NCBI GenBank assembly: GCA_031413815.1
Contig: JANOFU010000083.1
Location: 22,289-86,288, forward strand
Origin: JAGVSR01 sp031413815
GTDB lineage: Bacteria > Pseudomonadota > Alphaproteobacteria > Rhizobiales > Hyphomicrobiaceae
Reading direction: 5' to 3'
Length of the DNA: 64,000 bases
Shown: one piece after another, positions 17,634-24,626 of the stretch
Position numbering within the stretch: position 1 is the stretch's first letter
How the letters are laid out: each line of letters begins with the position of its first letter
Made by a program: the position numbers and the translations under genes
Notes under the pieces: generated by a model
Databases searched by the model: none
The model's input: the letters and a program-made list of their open reading frames with translations, nothing else
What the model was told of the DNA's origin: nothing

Positions 17634-18421
17634 TCCAAGCGCTGCCATGTCGACGGCGAGACCCGCCCGGTCTGTGGGCCCTCGAAGAGTTTAGTTTGTT
17701 CCTCGATCTGGATGGAACGATCCTCGACATCGCATCGGCGCCGGGTGCTGTGCGGACTGAGCCGGGGCTGGTTGCAACACTCCACAATTTGCAAGGTCAG
17801 CTCGATGGTGCGCTCGCGATCGTCTCGGGCCGGTCCATTGCAGAGATTGACCGGCTCTTGAGTCCACTGCACTGTGTTGCGGCCGGAGTTCACGGCTGCG
17901 AATTGCGCGTAAAGTCCGATGGCATTGCGAAGTCCCTAAGCCCGCCGGTTCCAGTGGAGATCTTGACCCAGCTCACAGACCGTCTGTCGGGTCTCGCCGG
18001 TGTCCTCATCGAGGACAAGGGCTGCGCCGTGGCCGTGCACTACCGGAGCGCTCCCGCCGCAGGACCCGTCATCGAAGCCCGGATCAGCGAGTTGCCACTT
18101 CGCGAGTGTGGTCTTGTCGTGCTGCGCGGCCGCAAGGTCTTTGAAATTTTCCCGGCTGGCAGGTCGAAGTTGGCGGCCATCAAGGCGATTCGGGAGCTGC
18201 GTCCGTTCGTTGGGCGCTGGCCCATCGTGATCGGTGATGACCTGACGGACGAAGCGGCAATAGTCGCCGCGAATGCGTGGGGAGGATACGGCTTGCGCGT
18301 CGCGGGTGAGCACTTTCCGCGAACGCAAGCCGACTTTACAAACCCTGCGGATGTGCGCGCGTGGCTTCAGTCTTTGGTGTCAGATACAATAAATTCTATG
18401 CATCACGCTGCGCGTCTGTAG
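17630..18421 (+). CDS. otsB: Trehalose-6-phosphate phosphatase
   Basis: Protein of 263 residues, HAD superfamily. Motif I is LFLDLDGTILDIA with the nucleophile and acid Asp, motif II is ALAIVSGRS, and motif IV is VIGDDLTDEAA. It removes phosphate from trehalose-6-phosphate. ATG 17630 overlaps the otsA TGA as ATGA and gives the normal start just before the HAD core. The open frame continues upstream inside otsA without family similarity. The 3' end overlaps the convergent DUF1579 gene by 19 bp. Confidence 0.92.
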   Translation: MIQALPCRRRDPPGLWALEEFSLFLDLDGTILDIASAPGAVRTEPGLVATLHNLQGQLDGALAIVSGRSIAEIDRLLSPLHCVAAGVHGCELRVKSDGIAKSLSPPVPVEILTQLTDRLSGLAGVLIEDKGCAVAVHYRSAPAAGPVIEARISELPLRECGLVVLRGRKVFEIFPAGRSKLAAIKAIRELRPFVGRWPIVIGDDLTDEAAIVAANAWGGYGLRVAGEHFPRTQADFTNPADVRAWLQSLVSDTINSMHHAARL

Positions 18422-18885
18422 TCCGTCTTCATGAACTCGTTCCACGTGCCATCTTCAGACTGAACGCGTCCGGTAAAGATGCGATGGTCATTACTCACTA
18501 TGGTGATGATGTCCTGATAATGGGCCGTCGTTCCGTCGCCTGAAAAGCTCGGGCCATCGGAGCTCAGGGTCAGAGTTTTGCCGGTCGCATCGAGACTGCC
18601 GCGATAGATCCAAAGGTGGGTCATCATTGAGCCGACCCAAGAGCCGACGAACGCTTGCTCCTTCGGATCGTAGCCGATGGTGATGATCGTGTGGCCTTTG
18701 GTGCCGTCGGGCATTTCCAAGGTGCCTTCGCCAATCGACCACAGACCGCCGAGCAAGCGGACGGTTTCCCGGCCCTTCATCATCGATGGTGGCTGATCCG
18801 GCCCTGCGCCGCATTCGGATTCATAAGCCCATTCGCCAGCAAGCTGCTGCAGCCAAAGGTGCTCCTTCTGAGGGTCAACGTTCAT
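18403..18885 (-). CDS. DUF1579 domain-containing protein
   Basis: Protein of 160 residues covering the whole DUF1579 fold: PQKEHLWLQQLAGEWAYES at the N-terminus, TVRLLGGLWSIGEGTLEMPDG, TIITIGYDPKEQAFVGSWVGSMMTHLWIYRG and a C-terminal EDGTWNEFMKTDY. The family has no established reaction; it looks like a small cytosolic lipocalin-like beta barrel. It is the last gene of the nine-gene minus-strand operon starting at ArsR. Its 3' end overlaps that of otsB. Confidence 0.82.
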   Translation of the reverse strand: MNVDPQKEHLWLQQLAGEWAYESECGAGPDQPPSMMKGRETVRLLGGLWSIGEGTLEMPDGTKGHTIITIGYDPKEQAFVGSWVGSMMTHLWIYRGSLDATGKTLTLSSDGPSFSGDGTTAHYQDIITIVSNDHRIFTGRVQSEDGTWNEFMKTDYRRAA

Positions 18886-18927
18886 CTCTGCCTCGCTGCG
18901 GGAGTAAGACTTGCGATTGAGTCCGGC

Positions 18928-19455
18928 CTAGGTCTCTGACTTGAGTTTCAATTCGGCGAGGCCTTTTTCGAATTGCCCGCCGACCATCGTGTCCATGTTG
19001 AAGATCGTACCCATGATTTTGCCCATAAAGGGGCACGGACCTTCCATCGCCCATGTTACGTCGGTCGTGCCGCCGTTCGGCGTGAGCGAGAACGTTACGA
19101 TATTATGCGCTTCCATCGGCGCCGTCATGTCGAGCTTCATTGTCACTTTCGACGGAGCCTCAGCATCCAGGATTTCAAGCCGTCCTGAACCGGCGTTGCT
19201 GTTGCCGGCAAAGTCGTTCGCCGCGCCCTTGCCGCTCGCCGGACCGCTGTAGTCGAGCTTGATATTGGGATCAGTTTTGACAAAGGAGTTCCACGTGTTC
19301 ATGGCGCGCAAATCATTGATGAGTGGGAAAATCTTGTCGGGCTGGGCCTTAATGCTCGCTGTCCGTGACACACGGAACGTATCGGGCTGCAGTGCGGCGT
19401 AGCAGAGGAACGCGAGAACCAGGGCGACAAGACCCAATGCTATTGTGTTGAACAT
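18928..19455 (-). CDS. SRPBCC (START-fold) protein with an N-terminal membrane helix
   Basis: Protein of 175 residues. The first 25 residues form a membrane anchor or signal (NTIALGLVALVLAFLCYAAL), followed by a polyketide-cyclase/START-type domain (FRVSRTASIKAQPDKIFPLINDLRAMNTWNSF and TFSLTPNGGTTDVTWAMEG). Such helix-grip folds bind hydrophobic small molecules; the ligand is unknown. ATG 19455 is preferred to the upstream ATG at 19488 because GGAGG lies 8 bases before it. It is eighth of nine genes in the ArsR-led operon and the only one with a visible membrane segment. Confidence 0.82.
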   Translation of the reverse strand: MFNTIALGLVALVLAFLCYAALQPDTFRVSRTASIKAQPDKIFPLINDLRAMNTWNSFVKTDPNIKLDYSGPASGKGAANDFAGNSNAGSGRLEILDAEAPSKVTMKLDMTAPMEAHNIVTFSLTPNGGTTDVTWAMEGPCPFMGKIMGTIFNMDTMVGGQFEKGLAELKLKSET

Positions 19456-19518
19456 TGTTAGAACCTCCAGGTTCTGCTTTGCTGTCAAATATGTACTTGA
19501 TCGAGCGGGGTTGCTCTG

Positions 19519-20007
19519 TCATGCCATCGCGCCGAGGTGCTCGCCGAGATGATCGAGGCTCCCAGCCCAACCTTCGTTGAAGCCATGTGCAATGGCTGCG
19601 TCGCGATCGGCGGCGGTTTCGAGTGCTGTGTGAATCGTCAACGTTGTTTGGCGATTCTTCTCAACAAATGACACGGTCACTGTGGCTCGCGGAGGCAATC
19701 CCCCGCCGCAGGCGTGCGCGTCCTCGGCAACTCCCATGTAGACAATGCGTTCTAGTTTGACGATTTCGCGATAGATGCCCTTGCATGGATACAGGCCGCC
19801 ATCGGGCCCGCGCATGTGCAACAGGAACGTGCCACCAACGCGCAGGTCCAGTACATCGACCTGTGTGGCAAAGCCCTCGGGCCCCCACCACTGTGCGATG
19901 TGTTGGGGATCAGTCCAGGCGTCCCACACAAGTTTGCGGGGTGCGTTGAAGGTGCGGGAGATGACAATCTCGCGGCTGCGATCGAGTTTGGCTGAGGCTT
20001 GGGTCAT
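19519..20007 (-). CDS. SRPBCC family protein, AHSA1/YndB type
   Basis: Protein of 162 residues. The AHSA1-like signature is SREIVISRTFNAPRKLVWDAWTDPQHIAQWWGPEGF, followed by VGGTFLLHMRGPDGGLYPCKGIYREI and a C-terminal HGFNEGWAGSLDHLGEHL. The family binds small hydrophobic ligands; no catalytic residues are known. AAAGGAG sits 8 bases before the ATG. It is closely related to the product of 21733-22233, so the operon contains related copies. Confidence 0.88.
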   Translation of the reverse strand: MTQASAKLDRSREIVISRTFNAPRKLVWDAWTDPQHIAQWWGPEGFATQVDVLDLRVGGTFLLHMRGPDGGLYPCKGIYREIVKLERIVYMGVAEDAHACGGGLPPRATVTVSFVEKNRQTTLTIHTALETAADRDAAIAHGFNEGWAGSLDHLGEHLGAMA

Positions 20008-20038
20008 GATGGTCTCCTTTCCAGTTCGGTATGATCAT

Positions 20039-20170
20039 TTACCGTCCATCGTAGGCAGCTTCCAATTGGGCTAAGGCGAGTTTGTCGTCGTTATCAACGC
20101 GGCCATCACGCATTGCTGATTTAGAGAGGCTGAGTCCTTCACTGCCTACGATGGCCGCTGCGAGCATCAT
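20039..20170 (-). CDS. Small 43-residue protein, translationally coupled
   Basis: An ATG at 20170 overlaps the TGA of the upstream SRPBCC gene as ATGA and opens a 43-codon frame, MMLAAAIVGSEGLSLS then SAMRDGRVDNDDKLALAQLE and AAYDGR, ending TAA at 20039. The coupled start, the same orientation as its neighbours and a normal-looking hydrophilic C-terminal half argue that it is translated. The 13-bp inverted repeat CCATCGTAGGCAG / CTGCCTACGATGG (20046-20058 and 20142-20154) lies in its two ends. No family recognised. Confidence 0.5.
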   Translation of the reverse strand: MMLAAAIVGSEGLSLSKSAMRDGRVDNDDKLALAQLEAAYDGR

Positions 20171-20646
20171 TCCGGAATGTCCGGCTCGACGACCTTGGCC
20201 AGCTGCGCCAAGGACTGCTGCCAGCCCAAATAGCAGGCCTCCGGCGGAATAACATTTGGAATGCCCGCCTGCTCAATATTGATTTCGGTGCCGACCGAGA
20301 CCGTCTTCAAGGTCACAGTCACGCGCATTTCACCGGGTAGGTTGGGATCATCGAAAACATCCGTGTAGCGGATCCGCTCGTGTGGCACGAGTTCGAGATA
20401 TTCGCCGCCGAACGCGTGGGACTTCGCCGTCGTAAAATTCGTGAACGACATTCTGAATTTGCCGCCGACTTTTGCGTCCATGCTATGGACCTTGCATGTG
20501 AATCCATAGGGAGGCAGCCATTTGGCCAAGGCCTCGGCATTGAGGAAAGCCCGGTAGACCTTCTCCGGCGTTGTGGCCAGTACGCGGTGCAGACGGATCG
20601 TGTTTCCTGCGCTTGGTGTTGGATCAGACTTTGCAGACTTCTCCAT
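20167..20646 (-). CDS. SRPBCC family protein, AHSA1 type
   Basis: Protein of 159 residues: NTIRLHRVLATTPEKVYRAFLNAEALAKWLPPYGF, GGKFRMSFTNFTTAKSHAFGGEYLELVPHERIRYTDVFDD and the C-terminal CYLGWQQSLAQLAKVVEP. This is the AHSA1 subfamily often found beside ArsR regulators and VOC proteins. CGGGAGACAAGAC precedes the ATG. Its stop overlaps the start of the 43-codon frame. Ligand unknown. Confidence 0.88.
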   Translation of the reverse strand: MEKSAKSDPTPSAGNTIRLHRVLATTPEKVYRAFLNAEALAKWLPPYGFTCKVHSMDAKVGGKFRMSFTNFTTAKSHAFGGEYLELVPHERIRYTDVFDDPNLPGEMRVTVTLKTVSVGTEINIEQAGIPNVIPPEACYLGWQQSLAQLAKVVEPDIPE

Positions 20647-20718
20647 GTCTTGTCTCCCGTGCTCACGCGCTGCTTAAAGTTTCGATTGGTGTTCGGTGCA
20701 CCGCCGGCGTTCTGCCTG

Positions 20719-21210
20719 TCATGACGTTTGGGCCGCTGCGGCTTCAAGGGCCGCAACGTCGAGTTTCACCATTGTCATCATCGATTCCATGACACGCTTG
20801 GCCTTGGCCGCGTCGGGGTCGCGTATCAGTTCGATCAGCCGACGCGGTATGATCTGCCAGGAGAGGCCGTATTTGTCTTTCAGCCAACCACATGCGACGG
20901 GCTTGCCGCCGTCCGCGGTAAGGGCTGACCAGTAACGGTCGACTTCGGCCTGATCCTCACAATCTACCGAAAGCGAGATGGCATCGTTGAATGTGTCGTG
21001 GGCGCCGCCGTTGAGCGCCTGGTAGCTTTGTCCGGCAAGAGTGAATTCCACCAGCAGAACGTGACCTGCTTTGGTGCCAGGCGTATCTGCGGGCGACCGC
21101 TGGACGGTGTCGATCGAGGAATTGGGAAAAACAGACGTATAAAACGTCGCGGCCTCCTCGGCAGTGTCGACGAACCAGAGGAACGGCATGATCTTTTGTT
21201 TTGTGGTCAT
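20719..21210 (-). CDS. VOC family protein (PhnB / 3-demethylubiquinone methyltransferase-like)
   Basis: Protein of 163 residues. It starts MPFLWFVDTAEEAATFYTSVF and has HVLLVEFTLAGQSYQALNGG, FNDAISLSVDCEDQAEVDRYW and GLSWQIIPRRLIELI, the hallmarks of the 3-dmu-9_3-mt branch of the vicinal-oxygen-chelate fold. Despite the family name, these are not shown to be methyltransferases; many are metal-binding enzymes or resistance proteins. Substrate unknown. Fourth gene of the ArsR-led operon. Confidence 0.86.
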   Translation of the reverse strand: MTTKQKIMPFLWFVDTAEEAATFYTSVFPNSSIDTVQRSPADTPGTKAGHVLLVEFTLAGQSYQALNGGAHDTFNDAISLSVDCEDQAEVDRYWSALTADGGKPVACGWLKDKYGLSWQIIPRRLIELIRDPDAAKAKRVMESMMTMVKLDVAALEAAAAQTS

Positions 21211-21237
21211 TGGAGGTGCCTCTGTCTTTGAGTTCTG

Positions 21238-21720
21238 TCAGCTGCCAAACATTGTCTTGGCCGCTTCCGCCACCTCGGCAGCGGTCATTTTGCGGATCGG
21301 CGTCGCGACCGACCAGCGATGTCCGAAGGGGTCCTCGATGATGCCGTAGCGGTCGCCCCAAAACGTATCTTCGACTGGCATGATGAGCGTTGCGCCAGCG
21401 TTGACAGCCTTGGCGACGACGTCGTCGACGTTCGGCACGATGATGTGAATGGTGACGGGCGTGCCGTTCAGCGTCTTAGGGCCCAGATGTCCCCATTCAG
21501 GGTTTTCGTCGGTGAGCATCACTGGCGCGCCGAAGATCTTGACAGCGGCGTGTATCAGTCTCCCTCCCTCACCAGGGAGTCGCATGATTTCGACGGCACC
21601 GAACGCGCGCTTGTAGAATTCGATCGCGTCGGCGGCGCCATCACAGACGATATGCGGGGTGATGGTCTGCATGCCGTCGTCAATCGTCGGCGATCTTACG
21701 GCTGTCTTTGTCTTCGCCAT
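21238..21720 (-). CDS. VOC family protein (glyoxalase/bleomycin-resistance-like, PhnB type)
   Basis: Protein of 160 residues: ITPHIVCDGAADAIEFYKRAFGAVEIMRLPGEGGRLIHAAVKIFG, then VTIHIIVPNVDDVVAKAVNAGA and FWGDRYGIIEDPFGHRWSVATP. The paired beta-alpha-beta repeats with His and Glu positions are the VOC fold; YGIIEDPFGHRW is the usual C-terminal metal-site block. GAGGAG precedes the ATG. It sits 12 bp after the SRPBCC gene. Substrate not predictable. Confidence 0.87.
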   Translation of the reverse strand: MAKTKTAVRSPTIDDGMQTITPHIVCDGAADAIEFYKRAFGAVEIMRLPGEGGRLIHAAVKIFGAPVMLTDENPEWGHLGPKTLNGTPVTIHIIVPNVDDVVAKAVNAGATLIMPVEDTFWGDRYGIIEDPFGHRWSVATPIRKMTAAEVAEAAKTMFGS

Positions 21721-21732
21721 TGCGCGAACTCC

Positions 21733-22233
21733 TCACTGGGTAACCAAAAGTGCATCCAACCGGTCGAAGGATTCGCCGAAGCCGTCCTCCACACCCATCT
21801 TCAGCGTGGCATCGCGGTCTGCAACCGTATCGAACAGCATCTGGATGGTGACCTTGGTTTTGTCGCCCTTCGTCTCGAAAGTCACGGTCACAAGACAGCT
21901 GGGCGGGGGCACGCCATCGATCCAGTCATGCCCTTCGCCAGCTTCATCCGTGTAGACGATCCGTTCCGGCGGGATGACTTCGTGATAGGTGCCCTTGATG
22001 GGATAAACTTTTCCATCAGGCGCGCGCATGTGAATGTGCATGGCACCACCCGGCCGTGCATCGGCTTCGCAAACAGGATTGGTGAAGTCTTTGGGTCCCC
22101 ACCACTGTGCCAAATGTTCAGGCTCGGTCCAGGCCTTGAACACAAGTTCGCGCGGAGCAGCGAACATGCGCGTGATCACGATTTCGCGGTCTTCGACGCG
22201 GACAGCCGCGCTAACTTTTTCTTTTGCGGGCAT
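21733..22233 (-). CDS. SRPBCC family protein, AHSA1 type
   Basis: Protein of 166 residues beginning MPAKEKVSAAVRVEDREIVI. The signature TRMFAAPRELVFKAWTEPEHLAQWWGPKDF and GGAMHIHMRAPDGKVYPIKGTYHEV resembles the product of 19519-20007. ATG 22233 is inside the end of arsR (23-bp overlap), so translation is coupled. The longer open frame reaching 22359 is antisense-like, lies entirely within arsR, and is not used. In many bacteria an ArsR repressor is directly followed by exactly this type of gene. Confidence 0.88.
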   Translation of the reverse strand: MPAKEKVSAAVRVEDREIVITRMFAAPRELVFKAWTEPEHLAQWWGPKDFTNPVCEADARPGGAMHIHMRAPDGKVYPIKGTYHEVIPPERIVYTDEAGEGHDWIDGVPPPSCLVTVTFETKGDKTKVTIQMLFDTVADRDATLKMGVEDGFGESFDRLDALLVTQ

Positions 22234-22609
22234 GCGGCTTTCCCTTCTTGGCTCGTGGTTTGGCAGCAGGTTTCGCCTGTAGTGCCAGCAAGTAAGCGTC
22301 GAGGCGGTCAAACCGTTCCTCCCAGAACCGGCGATAGTCTTCAATCCAGCCGGATGCATCTTTCAGCGGCTTGGCTTCCAGCTTGCACGGTCGCCATTGG
22401 GCTTCGCGCCCGCGCGCCACGAGACCTGCGCGCTCCAGAACCTTCAAATGCTTCGATATGGCTGGCATGCTCATATCGAACGGCTCAGCGAGTTCCGTCA
22501 CTGACGTTTCTCCCAACGCCAGCCGCGCCAGAATCGCGCGCCGTGTCGGATCGGCAAGGGCTGCGAAGGTTGTGGAGAGGCCGTCGGACTGCATGTTGTA
22601 TTCATCCAT
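22211..22609 (-). CDS. ArsR-family transcriptional repressor
   Basis: Protein of 132 residues. The winged helix reads FAALADPTRRAILARLALGETSVTELAEPFDMSMPAISKHLKVLERAGLVARGREAQWRPCKL, the classic ArsR fold. There is no ELCVC-type metal site, so it probably senses something other than arsenic or cadmium. A basic tail (PAAKPRAKKGKPHARKRKS) follows. It heads the operon and is preceded by a good promoter overlapping two direct repeats, which suggests autorepression. The related group pairs with AHSA1-type SRPBCC genes. Confidence 0.9.
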   Translation of the reverse strand: MDEYNMQSDGLSTTFAALADPTRRAILARLALGETSVTELAEPFDMSMPAISKHLKVLERAGLVARGREAQWRPCKLEAKPLKDASGWIEDYRRFWEERFDRLDAYLLALQAKPAAKPRAKKGKPHARKRKS

Positions 22610-22659
22610 TGGGTTAAATAACTTATGGGTTAAATACGCCGCTTGGAATTGCGAGTCAA
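22610..22659 (-). promoter_or_regulatory. Promoter and direct-repeat operator of the ArsR-led operon
   Basis: On the minus strand TTGACT (22654-22659) and TATTTA (22631-22636) are 17 bp apart, an almost ideal sigma-70 promoter. The 11-bp repeat TGGGTTAAATA (plus-strand reading) occurs at 22610-22620 and 22626-22636. One copy covers the -10 and the other lies between it and the start codon. A repressor bound there would block the promoter, so this is the likely ArsR operator. Confidence 0.6.
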
Positions 22660-22676
22660 CCCCATCGTAAAATTTG

Positions 22677-23438
22677 CTAGGCTTTGAGCCGGTAACCGGT
22701 CCGGAAAATCCACCAGATGACGGCCATGCACGCGACGAGGAATGCGAGTGTCATCAGCACGCTGGTCGTGACGTTGACGTCGGATATTTCGTAGAAGCTC
22801 CAGCGGAATCCGCTGATCAAATAGACAATTGGGTTGAACAGCGTCACGGTCTGCCAAAACGGCGGCAGCATGTTCACCGAATAAAATGTGCCGCCCAAAA
22901 ACGTCAGCGGCGTGATAACGAGCAGCGGAATGATTTGCAGCTTTTCAAATCCGTCGGCCCACACGCCAATGATGAAACCAAACATGCTGAAGGTGATGGC
23001 CGTCAGCACAAGAAACGCCAGCATCCAGAACGGATGAGCGATGCGGACATCAACAAACAAGCTCGCCGTGGCCAGAATGATCAATCCGAGAATAACAGAC
23101 TTCGTCGCCGCCGCGCCGACATAACCGAGCACGATTTCCAACGGCGAAATCGGCGCCGAAAGTAGCTCGTAGATCGTGCCGGTAAACCGCGGGAAGTAAA
23201 TGCCGAACGAGGCGTTGGAGGTGCTCTCGGTTAGAATGAGCAGCATGATCAGCCCTGGCACGATGAAAGCGCCGTAGCTGACGCCGTCAATCTCCGCGAT
23301 GCGCGAACCGATGGCCGCACCGAAAACAATAAAATACAGCGACGTCGAGAGCACCGGCGAAGCGATGCTTTGCAACAGCGTGCGGCCCCAACGGGCCATT
23401 TCGAAGCCATAAATGGCGCGGACTGCTTGCAGGTTCAT
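22677..23438 (-). CDS. ABC-2 type transporter permease
   Basis: Protein of 253 residues with six predicted membrane helices. Family blocks include RTLLQSIASPVLSTSLYFIVFG, the ATSNASFGIYFPRF-like region (here STSNASFGIYFPRFTGTIYELLSAPISPLE) and VITPLTFLGGTFYSVNMLPPFWQTV. It resembles YadH-type ABC-2 permeases. Its start overlaps the ATPase stop as ATGA (23435-23438). The substrate may be a lipid, polysaccharide or drug; it cannot be told from sequence. Confidence 0.9.
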   Translation of the reverse strand: MNLQAVRAIYGFEMARWGRTLLQSIASPVLSTSLYFIVFGAAIGSRIAEIDGVSYGAFIVPGLIMLLILTESTSNASFGIYFPRFTGTIYELLSAPISPLEIVLGYVGAAATKSVILGLIILATASLFVDVRIAHPFWMLAFLVLTAITFSMFGFIIGVWADGFEKLQIIPLLVITPLTFLGGTFYSVNMLPPFWQTVTLFNPIVYLISGFRWSFYEISDVNVTTSVLMTLAFLVACMAVIWWIFRTGYRLKA

Positions 23439-24361
23439 GACGCGTGCCTCACCAGATTGACGAAGATATCTTCAAGCGAGCTTTGCGTGGTGCTGAGATC
23501 CCGAAACGTGATGCCCGCCCCCCGCAGATCGTTCAACAGCGCAGTAATCCCCGTGCGCTCTCCTTGCGTGTCGTATGTGAAGATTAGCTCCTGCCCGTCA
23601 TCGGCCAGTTCGAGGGCGTAGCTTGCGAGCGACGCAGGCACGGCGGTGAGTTTTGCTTGCAACTGAAGCACGAGCTGCTTTTTGCCGAGCTTGCGCATCA
23701 ACTCGGCTTTGTCCTCGACCAGAATGAGTTCGCCTTTGGCGATGACCCCAATCCGGTCGGCCATCTCCTCGGCCTCGTCAATGTAGTGCGTGGTGAGAAT
23801 GACCGTGACGCCCTGCTCGCGCATGGTGCGAACCGTGTCCCACATCTCGCGGCGCAACTCGACGTCCACACCTGCCGTCGGCTCGTCGAGAAACAGAATG
23901 CGCGGCTCGTGCGCGAGCGCCTTGGCGATCAAGAGGCGGCGCTTCATGCCGCCGGACAGAGTCATGATCTTGCTGTCTTTTTTGTCCCACAGGGACAGCT
24001 GCTTCAACACTTTCTCGATATAAGCGTGGTCGCGGGCTTTGCCGAACAGGCCGCGGCTGAAATTGACGGTCGCCCACGGCGTCTCGAACATGTCGGTTGC
24101 GAGTTCCTGGGGCACCAAGCCGATTAATGAGCGCACCGCCCGGTAGTCTTTGGCGATGTCTTTGCCATCAACCAACACGGTTCCCGTGCTCGGATTGACG
24201 ATGCCGCAGATGATGCTGATCAGCGTCGTCTTGCCAGCGCCGTTCGGGCCCAAAAGCGCGAAAATCTCACCCTTGCTGATCTCGAGATTGACCGGCTTCA
24301 AGGCTTGGAGGCCTGACGCGTAGGTCTTGGACAGATCTATGACGGAGATGATGGAGGACAT
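23435..24361 (-). CDS. ABC transporter ATP-binding protein (ABC-2/YadG type)
   Basis: Protein of 308 residues. Walker A is LLGPNGAGKTTL, the Q-loop region LVPQELATDMFETPWATVNF, signature TLSGGMKRRLLIAKALAHEP, Walker B ILFLDEPTAGVDVELR and the H-loop LTTHYIDEAEEMADRIG. A C-terminal extension of about 80 residues is the usual DrrA/YadG regulatory tail. It forms an exporter with the coupled permease. Confidence 0.92.
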   Translation of the reverse strand: MSSIISVIDLSKTYASGLQALKPVNLEISKGEIFALLGPNGAGKTTLISIICGIVNPSTGTVLVDGKDIAKDYRAVRSLIGLVPQELATDMFETPWATVNFSRGLFGKARDHAYIEKVLKQLSLWDKKDSKIMTLSGGMKRRLLIAKALAHEPRILFLDEPTAGVDVELRREMWDTVRTMREQGVTVILTTHYIDEAEEMADRIGVIAKGELILVEDKAELMRKLGKKQLVLQLQAKLTAVPASLASYALELADDGQELIFTYDTQGERTGITALLNDLRGAGITFRDLSTTQSSLEDIFVNLVRHAS

Positions 24362-24626
24362 GGGCGTCGCTATAGCAGATTGCTCGCAAAGCGGCAGCCT
24401 CCACTTCCTAACGTCAATCTCTGGGTTGCCTTGGATTTGCCACGCCCGGTCACGTCTGCGCCGTCAAAGCGTCAAGAACCACACCTACTCAGGATGCGGA
24501 TCGCGAAAGGCTGGGTTGGGTCGGCAATAGAAGCAAAGAGTTGCGCGCAGGGCGATAACGGGCGGCGGATTTCGCTCGCTAATTTTGTTCGTTTGGTTGC
24601 GTTGCAGGAGTTGGTCGGGTCAAGCC

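Noticed and set aside
21319..22617. 432-codon plus-strand frame
   Set aside because: Antisense to three minus-strand genes (VOC, SRPBCC, ArsR) with clear families; long only because of GC-rich codon bias.
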